NCBI GenBank assembly: GCA_037440525.1
Contig: JBBITW010000187.1
Span: 1 to 6,721 of the forward strand
Length of the DNA stretch: 6,721 nt
From: JBBITW01 sp037440525
GTDB taxonomy: Bacteria > Desulfobacterota > BSN033 > UBA1163
Reading direction: 5' to 3'
Numbering within the stretch: position 1 is the stretch's first letter; every line of letters starts with the position of its first letter. Positions 1-5,497 of this stretch are shown here, piece after piece. The notes under the pieces are model-generated. The model was not told the DNA's origin. It saw only the letters and a list, made by a program, of their open reading frames with translations, and did not search any database. A program made the translations under genes and the position numbers.

Positions 1-141
1 CTGACCGTCTATCACTTTTGGGTACTCCTTTCTGGGATATTTTCTAACCAGGAGAAGGAGCGGAGTGTTGGTGGTGGAAGGTGTTGTTTAAGAAGTTTTA
101 AAGAGACACTTTTATGAGTTAGAAATTGATAAAAGAAGAGT

Positions 142-157
142 ATTTTTAATTAAAAAT
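142..157. repeat. 16-bp perfect AT palindrome
   Basis: ATTTTTAATTAAAAAT is a perfect palindrome in the gene-free leader before accD. It consists only of A and T, so it could be a protein-binding site, a weak bidirectional hairpin, or chance in AT-rich DNA. Nothing nearby separates these options. Confidence 0.3.
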
Positions 158-183
158 TCCTCCCCTCTCAAGGATAAGGGTTC

Positions 184-255
184 GGCAAGCCACAAGGGCT
201 TGCCCTACGGGAGATTAACGAATCTAAGGCGTAGGGCAAGGGCTTGTCCCTTGCC
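184..255. repeat. REPIN-like pair of inverted REP hairpins with GTAG flanks
   Basis: Two 25-bp units face each other, 184-208 and 231-255. Each is a perfect hairpin with an 8-bp stem and 5-nt loop: GGCAAGCC/GGCTTGCC (184-191 with 197-204) and GGCAAGGG/CCCTTGCC (235-242 with 248-255). Each hairpin is flanked on the inner side by GTAG, at 231-234 on the + strand and 205-208 on the - strand. A GTAG-type tetranucleotide beside a hairpin is the hallmark of REP sequences processed by RAYT (TnpA-REP) Y1 transposases, and two inverted REPs form a REPIN. The units differ at four stem positions that are exactly compensatory, so both stems remain fully paired. A RAYT gene elsewhere in the genome is predicted but not visible here. 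Confidence 0.65.
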
Positions 256-292
256 ATATTTGGTTTCATTATAATTTTTTCAGAGACCTCAA

Positions 293-321
293 TTTCCATT
301 GAAACTCCTATGACTTATAAT
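293..321 (+). promoter_or_regulatory. Candidate sigma-70-type promoter upstream of accD
   Basis: TTTCCA (293-298) is followed by a 17-nt spacer and a perfect TATAAT (316-321). The site points toward accD and lies just inside the right arm of the 330-348 inverted repeat. Transcription would start near 328, giving a leader of about 95 nt before accD. The -10 and spacing are ideal, but the -35 matches only four of six positions. Predicted by eye only. Confidence 0.4.
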
Positions 322-360
322 AAGGGGATAAAAGTGATAGACGGTCAGTTTAATTCTAAA

Positions 361-389
361 TTGACATATCAATATTATTTTGTTAGTTT
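361..389 (+). promoter_or_regulatory. Alternative accD promoter with perfect -35 and weak -10
   Basis: TTGACA at 361-366 matches the -35 consensus exactly. At 17-nt spacing the -10 would be TAGTTT (384-389), a poor match. It lies outside the inverted-repeat element, so it could be the ancestral accD promoter. It is weaker overall than the upstream TATAAT candidate, and both could be used. Confidence 0.25.
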
Positions 390-400
390 AATTAATTTAA

Positions 401-408
401 AAGGGAGG
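401..408 (+). promoter_or_regulatory. Ribosome-binding site for accD, long spacer
   Basis: AAGGGAGG is a strong Shine-Dalgarno match but ends 13 nt before the ATG at 422, longer than the usual 5-9 nt. No nearer in-frame start exists that would keep the typical AccD N-terminus (MSWFKK), so the 422 start stands and initiation may be somewhat inefficient. Confidence 0.5.
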
Positions 409-421
409 TTTATCTTAATTT

Positions 422-1288
422 ATGAGCTGGTTTAAAAAGAAGGCAGAAGAGGAGGAGGGACCAAAAGAGAAAAGAGAGGAGACAAAGCTTTCAGGTGAGC
501 TTTGGATCAAGTGTAATTCCTGCAATGAAATCATCTATCGAAGGATGATAGAACGAAACCTTCAGGTCTGCCCCAAATGTAACTACCACTTTCAGATTCC
601 TGCCCGAAAAAGGATTGAATGGATTGTTGATCCAGGGACTTTTATAGAATATGATTCAGGACTTTCACCCCTCGATCCTCTGGAGTTTAAGGATTTAAAA
701 AGATATACTCAAAGGATCAAGGAGTCACAGGAAGCAACAGGGCATAATGATGCCATAATTTGCGGAGAATGTAGAATTGAAGGTCAGCCTGCAATGATAG
801 GTGTTTTCGAATTCAATTTTATGGGAGGAAGCCTCGGATCGGTTGTGGGTGAGAAGATTACGAGATTGATAGAAAGGGCGATTGAAAAGAGGGTCGGGGT
901 GATCATATTCTGTGCCTCAGGAGGGGCGAGGATGCAGGAGGGTATCCTCTCCCTTATGCAGATGGCAAAGACAAGTGGTGCCCTTGCAAAACTACATGAA
1001 GCAAGACTTCCTTATATATCAGTTCTTACCGATCCAACAACAGGCGGGGTTTCAGCAAGTATCGGGATGTTAGGTGACATCATCATAGCAGAGCCAAAGG
1101 CAATGATAGGCTTTGCAGGCCCGAGGGTTATTAAGGAGACCATAAGGGCAGAGCTTCCTGAAGGGTTTCAGAGGGCAGAATACCTTCTTCAGCACGGGAT
1201 GATAGACATGATTGTGGAAAGGAAGGATCTTCGCCATACCCTGAGCTTACTTCTTAAGATGTTATCAATCAAAGATCAGAGGAATTAG
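422..1288 (+). CDS. accD: Acetyl-CoA carboxylase, carboxyltransferase subunit beta
   Basis: This is the beta half of the carboxyltransferase of bacterial acetyl-CoA carboxylase. With AccA it moves the carboxyl group from carboxybiotin on AccB to acetyl-CoA, giving malonyl-CoA for fatty-acid synthesis in the cytoplasm. The 288-residue protein has the expected length. After a charged lead (MSWFKKKAEEEE) comes the four-cysteine zinc ribbon, Cys31-x2-Cys34 and Cys50-x2-Cys53. The crotonase-like carboxyltransferase fold follows, with the glycine-rich SGGARMQEG (166-174), TDPTTGGVSAS (203-213) and FAGPRVI (231-237), which form the acyl-CoA and oxyanion region. All key residues look intact. It is the first gene of the cluster, and folC follows after 7 nt. 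The partner accA is not in the window; accA and accD are often unlinked. The start is supported by the family N-terminus and an upstream AAGGGAGG. Confidence 0.97.
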   Translation: MSWFKKKAEEEEGPKEKREETKLSGELWIKCNSCNEIIYRRMIERNLQVCPKCNYHFQIPARKRIEWIVDPGTFIEYDSGLSPLDPLEFKDLKRYTQRIKESQEATGHNDAIICGECRIEGQPAMIGVFEFNFMGGSLGSVVGEKITRLIERAIEKRVGVIIFCASGGARMQEGILSLMQMAKTSGALAKLHEARLPYISVLTDPTTGGVSASIGMLGDIIIAEPKAMIGFAGPRVIKETIRAELPEGFQRAEYLLQHGMIDMIVERKDLRHTLSLLLKMLSIKDQRN

Positions 1289-1295
1289 TGTAATT

Positions 1296-2588
1296 ATGAA
1301 TCAGAATCATTACAAAGAATCACTAAATTATCTTTATGGACTTGAGAGATTCGGGATGATCTTTGGCCTTGAAAAGATTCTGGCCATACTCGATGCCATA
1401 GGAAATCCTCATAGAGAGATTCAGGCCATTCATATAGGGGGAACAAACGGAAAGGGATCAACAGCTTCGATGATAGCCCATATATTACAGAAGGAAGGCT
1501 ATAAGGTTGGACTTTATACTTCACCCCATCTCAACCGCTTTACAGAACGTATCAAAATCAATGGAAGGGAGATTGATAAGGAAGAGGTAGCGGAGTTGAC
1601 AAATTATTTGAAAGAGAGAATTGAGGTTTCAGGGGTTACTCCACCATTTACCTTTTTTGACTTCACAACTGCAATGGCATTTCTCTATTTCAAAGAGAAG
1701 ATGGTTGATCTCGCTGTGATTGAGGTTGGATTGGGAGGAAGGCTCGACTCAACAAATGTTCTGGATCCACTTCTTTCAATCATAACAAATATCTCAAAGG
1801 ATCATGAGGAACAACTCGGCAGAAGCATAAAGAGCATTGCTATGGAGAAGGCCGGGATCATAAAAAGAGGTAGACCCCTAATAACTGCTGCAACACAGCC
1901 TCAGGTTCTTAGTCTTTTCTCAAAGCTATGCAGGATGGAAGGCTCTCCATTTTACAGGGTTGGAAAGGAGTTTAGGTTTTTTCAAAATGGAGATAGAACC
2001 TTCAATTATGAAGGTATAAATCGAAAACTCTGGGGTATAAATATAAATCTCTCTGGAGCGCATCAGATAGTAAATGCCACAACAGCCCTCGGAGCGATGG
2101 AGGTTCTGGAAGGCTTAGGTTATCCATTATCAAATGAGGCAATGATTGAGGGACTAAAGGAAGTGGATTGGCCGGGAAGGTTGGAGATGGTATCCTCCTC
2201 ACCTCGGGTCATTCTTGATGGAGCCCATAATCCTGCAGGGGCATCTGTCCTTAGAGAATCTCTGGGGAAAGAATTTTTATTTAGAAGACTCATTCTCATT
2301 GTGGGGATAATGAAGGATAAGGATATAGGGTCTTTTCTTCATATTTTGGCTCCACTGGCCGACCATATTATCCTGACACGCCCGGGTATTGATCGCGCCG
2401 CTTCTCCATCCATAATGAAAAAGGCGCTCGGAAGATATGAGAAAAAATCGGAGACGATAGAGAATTTCAGGGATGCAATTGATAAGGGTATCTCTATAGC
2501 TGGAGAGGGGGATCTGATATGTATCACCGGATCCCTCTATACAGTTGGAGAGGCAAGGAGCTATTTCCATCCCATGGAGGGATTATGA
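1296..2588 (+). CDS. folC: Bifunctional folylpolyglutamate synthase / dihydrofolate synthase
   Basis: A cytoplasmic Mur-ligase-family enzyme that uses ATP to add glutamate to dihydropteroate (making dihydrofolate) and then to reduced folates, keeping them in the cell. The 430 residues match the family length. The P-loop HIGGTNGKGSTAS is at 46-58. Then come SPHL (76-79), EVGLGGRLDSTN (143-154), ISKDHEEQLG (166-175) and EKAGIIK (184-190); the lysine of that last motif aligns with the carbamylated lysine of FolC/Mur ligases. The C-terminal glutamate-ligase domain has DWPGRLE (291-297), DGAHNP (308-313) and GIMKDKD (337-343). Whether both activities are kept cannot be told by eye. The ATG is 7 nt after the accD stop, with AGAGGA (1278-1283) inside the end of accD, so the two are co-transcribed and probably coupled. 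accD-folC is a common bacterial pair. The last four bases overlap lptD. Confidence 0.96.
   Translation: MNQNHYKESLNYLYGLERFGMIFGLEKILAILDAIGNPHREIQAIHIGGTNGKGSTASMIAHILQKEGYKVGLYTSPHLNRFTERIKINGREIDKEEVAELTNYLKERIEVSGVTPPFTFFDFTTAMAFLYFKEKMVDLAVIEVGLGGRLDSTNVLDPLLSIITNISKDHEEQLGRSIKSIAMEKAGIIKRGRPLITAATQPQVLSLFSKLCRMEGSPFYRVGKEFRFFQNGDRTFNYEGINRKLWGININLSGAHQIVNATTALGAMEVLEGLGYPLSNEAMIEGLKEVDWPGRLEMVSSSPRVILDGAHNPAGASVLRESLGKEFLFRRLILIVGIMKDKDIGSFLHILAPLADHIILTRPGIDRAASPSIMKKALGRYEKKSETIENFRDAIDKGISIAGEGDLICITGSLYTVGEARSYFHPMEGL
2576..2580 (+). promoter_or_regulatory. Ribosome-binding site that fixes the lptD start
   Basis: GGAGG lies 4 nt before the ATG at 2585, inside the last codons of folC. 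It favours 2585 over the in-frame ATG at 2519. The ATGA stop-start overlap (2585-2588) suggests translation of lptD is coupled to folC. Confidence 0.6.
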
Positions 2589-4744
2589 AATATCCAGGAT
2601 TACTTCTCCTAACATTTCTATTTCTTTCAGCCCTGAGTTATCCCCTACAAGCAAAAGTGGGAGATGTAGACGTAAGGGGTGTGGAGGAGCATGTGGATAT
2701 TGAGGCTGATGAGCTTATCTATGAAAAGGAGACTCAGACATACCATGCCCACGGTAAGGTGGAGGTTAAACGCGCTGATCTTTATCTTAGAGCTGATTAT
2801 GCTCGACTCAACATGAAAACAAAGGACCTTGAGGTCTGGGGAAATGTCCTGATGAGGGAGGGAGAGGATGTCCTTGAATGTGAGAGAATGGAAGTAAATA
2901 TCAATACAAAATTGGGAAAGGTCTATAATGCAAGACTCTTTTTGAAGGATCAGAATTTCCACATCACAGGCAAAGAGGCAGAGAAACTGGGTGAGAATAT
3001 ATATAGGGTGAAGGAAGGCTCCTTTACTACATGCGATGCTGAAAGTCCACCCTGGAAATTTACTGTGAAAGAGCTGGAGGTTACCCTTGAAGGATATGGA
3101 ATAGCTAAAGGACCAACATTCTACCTTAAAGGCATACCAGCATTATATCTACCTATTGCTATATTCCCGCTGAAGAAGGAGAGACAGAGTGGATTTCTCA
3201 TCCCTCGGCCTGGATATTCGAAGAGATATGGCCCTGAATTGAGAAATGCATTTTTCTGGGCAATATCAAAGGATATGGATGCTACATTCTATTTTGATAG
3301 ACTGGGAGACCATCGGGGAAGGGGATTTAAAGAAGGTCTGGAATATCGTTATGCCCTAACAGAGGATACAAAGGGTGAGGCAAACATCTACTTCATTGAT
3401 GACCAGGTCTTTAATGGGAATAGATATGCATTCTTCTGGAGACATGAGCAGAAGTTTCCTTACAACTTTTATCTTAAAGGAAATATAAACCATGTGAGTG
3501 ATAATCAGTATCCGAGAGATTTCGAGGAGGATATCCCGGGGCTGGCTAAATCAGTAGATTCGTGGAGCAGAGGCCAGCTAAGATCCAACCTCTATGGGGG
3601 GAAGAATTGGGATCAATTCAGCCTTCTCGCTGAGGGAGCGGTCTTTAATGACCTTACGAAAACGAGCAATGATGAGACTGTTCAGAAACTTCCTCAAATC
3701 AGTTTTAATGCACATCCCCAATCCTTATTTAAGACACCTCTTTTTTATGAAGGCTCCTCATCCTATACACACTTCTGGAGGGAAAAGGGGGTAGAGGCTC
3801 ACAGGGGTGATATCTATCCGAGGGTTTCATATCCCCTTAGACTTCTCAATGTCATTAAGATAAATTCAGATATAGGCTTAAGGGAGACATATTATTATTC
3901 CTATAACGATCCTTCAAGGAGGTTTAAGGGAGAGGAATCGAGAGAGGGTATTGATGGAGGCATAAATGTATCCACTGAATTCTATCGGGTTTATCCTTCT
4001 GAGGCCCTCTCGAAGGTATCAAATCTTTATAATGTCTCAAGATGGATGCATACGATTGAACCTTATATCGATTACCGATACAGCCCGCCTGTTAATCAGA
4101 GGGATATACCTATCTTCGATGATGTAGATAGAATTCCCTATGTAAGCCAGATTACATATGGGATTACCCAGCGCCTTATCGGGAAACCCGTGAAGGAAGG
4201 AGTCACCTCCGGACCTTATGAATATGCAAAATTGAGGCTCTCTCAATCCTATAGTCTTGGAGATCCATTTGAGAGGGACTCAAAGGGTAAGGGCAGATAC
4301 TTTTCAAATTTCAAGGGCGAGCTCTGGTGGAACTTTAGCCCCTATGTATCATCCCAATTTGATGCCGAGTATAGTCCTTATAGAGGAGAGTTCGATGGAT
4401 TAAATGGTCTCCTTAATATAAAGGATAAAAGGAATGATGCAATTCAACTCCAATACAGGTATACGAGGGATATTATTGAGGAAATAAATATCGATACAAG
4501 GATAAGAATCATAAATCCTCTTTATCTATATGGAGGCGTTAGATACAATATCCTGGAGAAGTGGAGGGTAGAGAATATCTATGGTGCTGAGTATCAAGCA
4601 CAGTGCTGGGTATTGGGTTTTACAATTGAGGACAAAAACCGCTCCCCTGATGGAACCCAGAGGAAGGATATAAAATTCAATATCTATTTCAATCTACTCG
4701 GGATTGGTTCTGTTGGAAGGGTCCCATATTTTATGAGCTTTTGA
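2585..4744 (+). CDS. lptD: LPS-assembly outer-membrane protein LptD (OstA/Imp)
   Basis: LptD is the beta-barrel of the outer-membrane LPS translocon; with the lipoprotein LptE it receives LPS from the Lpt bridge and inserts it in the outer leaflet. The chosen start gives 719 residues opening with a signal peptide (MKYPGLLLLTFLFLSALSYPLQA, cleavage likely after Ala23). An in-frame ATG at 2519 would bury this signal behind 22 extra residues. Residues about 36-140 form the OstA/LptA-like jellyroll with repeated strands (VDIEADELIYEKET, HGKVEVKRADLYLRADYARL, LEVWGNVLM). The family hallmark SFTTCDAESPPWKF spans about 147-160, followed by GIPALYLPIAIFPLKKERQSGFLIP. The rest is a large barrel rich in alternating aromatic strands, ending in Phe as many barrel proteins do. 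Only three cysteines remain after the signal: 99, 150 and 674. The length is slightly under E. coli LptD (784). Confidence 0.95.
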   Translation: MKYPGLLLLTFLFLSALSYPLQAKVGDVDVRGVEEHVDIEADELIYEKETQTYHAHGKVEVKRADLYLRADYARLNMKTKDLEVWGNVLMREGEDVLECERMEVNINTKLGKVYNARLFLKDQNFHITGKEAEKLGENIYRVKEGSFTTCDAESPPWKFTVKELEVTLEGYGIAKGPTFYLKGIPALYLPIAIFPLKKERQSGFLIPRPGYSKRYGPELRNAFFWAISKDMDATFYFDRLGDHRGRGFKEGLEYRYALTEDTKGEANIYFIDDQVFNGNRYAFFWRHEQKFPYNFYLKGNINHVSDNQYPRDFEEDIPGLAKSVDSWSRGQLRSNLYGGKNWDQFSLLAEGAVFNDLTKTSNDETVQKLPQISFNAHPQSLFKTPLFYEGSSSYTHFWREKGVEAHRGDIYPRVSYPLRLLNVIKINSDIGLRETYYYSYNDPSRRFKGEESREGIDGGINVSTEFYRVYPSEALSKVSNLYNVSRWMHTIEPYIDYRYSPPVNQRDIPIFDDVDRIPYVSQITYGITQRLIGKPVKEGVTSGPYEYAKLRLSQSYSLGDPFERDSKGKGRYFSNFKGELWWNFSPYVSSQFDAEYSPYRGEFDGLNGLLNIKDKRNDAIQLQYRYTRDIIEEINIDTRIRIINPLYLYGGVRYNILEKWRVENIYGAEYQAQCWVLGFTIEDKNRSPDGTQRKDIKFNIYFNLLGIGSVGRVPYFMSF

Positions 4745-4769
4745 TATAAAATGATGTGAGGAGGGGATA

Positions 4770-5225
4770 ATGATTCAGGGTGTCAGGACGAAATTACTAA
4801 AAGTAATCCCGGATGAAAGAGGGAGGGTGATGGAGATACTCAGGGCAGATGACAATATTTTTCTCAAATTCGGACAGGTTTATATAACCACCACCTATCC
4901 ACAGGTGGTAAAGGCATGGCATTATCATAAGATTCAGACAGACCATATAGTTGCCGTAAAGGGAATGATCAAGCTTGTTCTATTCGATCCGAGAGAGGAT
5001 TCTCCAACAAAAGGAGAGATAAACGAATTCTTTATTGGAATTCATAATCCCTTACTTGTTCAGGTCCCCAATGGAATCTACCACGGGTGGAAGTGCATAA
5101 GCGAAGATGAGGCAATAATCATAAACATCCCTACAGAGGTTTATGTTTATAGCAATCCTGATGAGTATCGCATTGCGCCCCACGGAGGAGAAATCCCATA
5201 TGACTGGTCAAGGAAGGATGGTTAA
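4770..5225 (+). CDS. rfbC: Short RmlC-like cupin, dTDP-4-dehydrorhamnose 3,5-epimerase family
   Basis: A 151-residue cupin resembling RmlC/RfbC, which epimerises C3 and C5 of dTDP-4-keto-6-deoxyglucose on the way to dTDP-rhamnose. The N-terminus carries the usual DERGRVMEI (15-23). KAWHYH (49-54) lines up with the RGLHYQ motif of RmlC, placing His51 at the catalytic histidine. NGIYHGWKCIS (101-111) matches the conserved AHGF segment, and PTEVYVYSNPDEYRIA (121-136) with IPYDW (142-146) matches the C-terminal end. It is about 30 residues shorter than typical RmlC (around 180), and the arginine and glutamine of the motif are replaced. It may therefore be a variant epimerase, or another ketosugar isomerase or epimerase, rather than standard RmlC. 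It starts 25 nt after lptD, behind GGAGG (4760-4764), and is probably in the same transcript. rfbB follows beyond a repeat-filled gap, supporting a nucleotide-sugar role. Confidence 0.75.
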   Translation: MIQGVRTKLLKVIPDERGRVMEILRADDNIFLKFGQVYITTTYPQVVKAWHYHKIQTDHIVAVKGMIKLVLFDPREDSPTKGEINEFFIGIHNPLLVQVPNGIYHGWKCISEDEAIIINIPTEVYVYSNPDEYRIAPHGGEIPYDWSRKDG

Positions 5226-5237
5226 GAAGGAGAATAC

Positions 5238-5291
5238 AATTCCAATTACCAAATAAATTTCAATTTTGGTAATTATTTGTAATTTGGAATT
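5238..5291. repeat. AT-rich imperfect hairpin after the RmlC-like gene
   Basis: AATTCC (5238-5243) pairs with GGAATT (5286-5291). Pairing then continues between 5244-5256 and 5273-5285 with one bulged base on each side, leaving a loop of about 16 nt. It begins 13 nt after the stop codon. The stem is AT-rich and no T-run follows, so it is a poor intrinsic terminator and more likely a dispersed foldback repeat. It could still slow transcription or protect the 3' end of the upstream message. Confidence 0.5.
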
Positions 5292-5303
5292 TAAAATTGA
5301 ACC

Positions 5304-5451
5304 TAAATTGAGCGATTCAAGATTGTCATTGCGAAGCAATCTCTTCCAAATTGTCATTCCGAGCGGAGCGAGGAATCTATAAGATTGCCACGCCCTTCGG
5401 GCTCGCAACGACTGATAAATAATGGCTTGTAGTAAAAAATCGCTCAATTTA
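5304..5451. repeat. 148-bp foldback element with 14-bp perfect terminal inverted repeats
   Basis: TAAATTGAGCGATT (5304-5317) is the exact reverse complement of 5438-5451. Between the arms lie three diverged copies of one hairpin motif, approximately GTCATTGCGA...GCAATCT: 5325-5342 on +, 5353-5378 on + (stem ATTCC/GGAAT), and 5382-5412 on - (outer stem ATTGC/GCAAC, inner GCCC-TTC-GGGC). There is no coding signal. This is the pattern of a composite MITE or palindromic repeat inserted between two genes. No clear target-site duplication is seen at its borders. The reverse strand has an open frame of 79 codons (5208-5447), which I treat as spurious repeat translation. Confidence 0.6.
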
Positions 5452-5453
5452 AA

Positions 5454-5480
5454 TTGAAATTGTTAAGATTACATTATTAA
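5454..5480 (+). promoter_or_regulatory. Weak candidate promoter for rfbB
   Basis: TTGAAA (5454-5459) and TATTAA (5475-5480) are separated by 15 nt, shorter than ideal. They lie immediately right of the foldback element, 18 nt before the rfbB start. If real, the transcript would have almost no leader before the ribosome-binding site. A promoter further upstream, or readthrough from the lptD cluster, is equally possible. Confidence 0.2.
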
Positions 5481-5487
5481 AAGTATT

Positions 5488-5492
5488 GGAGG
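5488..5492 (+). promoter_or_regulatory. Ribosome-binding site that fixes the rfbB start
   Basis: GGAGG sits 5 nt before the ATG at 5498. An in-frame TTG at 5486 overlaps this site and would put four extra residues (MEEI) in front of the family-typical MRILVTGG start, so the ATG is preferred. Confidence 0.7.
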
Positions 5493-5497
5493 AAATT

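Larger units (their letters stand above)
1..348. repeat. Possible MITE-like element bounded by a 19-bp perfect inverted repeat
   Basis: Bases 1-19 are the exact reverse complement of bases 330-348 (unit AAAAGTGATAGACGGTCAG read on the right copy). The arms bracket about 310 bp that contains no convincing gene but does hold a paired-hairpin repeat. This is the layout of a small non-autonomous transposable element with terminal inverted repeats. The left arm begins at the first base of the window, so the repeat may be longer, and a target-site duplication cannot be tested. An alternative is that the two copies are fragments of one duplicated and inverted sequence. In both, a purine-rich stretch precedes GTG-ATA-GAC-GGT-CAG, which could be read as a ribosome-binding site and the first codons of a gene. 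The repeat is seen directly; the mobile-element reading is inference. Confidence 0.45.

Noticed and set aside
1..101. Possible 3' end of an upstream + strand gene at the left edge
   Set aside because: Frame 1 is open from base 1 to a TGA near 117, but the peptide has no recognisable family features and its first bases are a copy of the inverted repeat, so a coding call is not justified.
244..435. Open frame of 63 codons on + strand before accD
   Set aside because: It begins inside the REPIN hairpin, runs through the right inverted-repeat arm and both candidate promoters, overlaps the accD start and has no recognisable protein features.
2519..2584. Upstream in-frame ATG extending lptD by 22 residues
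   Set aside because: It would place a polar stretch before the signal peptide and lies inside folC; GGAGG and the ATGA junction support 2585.
2645..2962. Minus-strand open frame of 105 codons within lptD, and similar ones in folC and rfbB
   Set aside because: They are antisense shadows of clearly identified genes, with no ribosome-binding sites or domain signatures.
5208..5447. Open frame of 79 codons on - strand in the gap before rfbB
   Set aside because: It is almost entirely the translated repeat element, giving the LRARRAWQSYRFLAPLGMT-type peptide expected from GTCATTGCGA-type repeats, and has no ribosome-binding site or domain.
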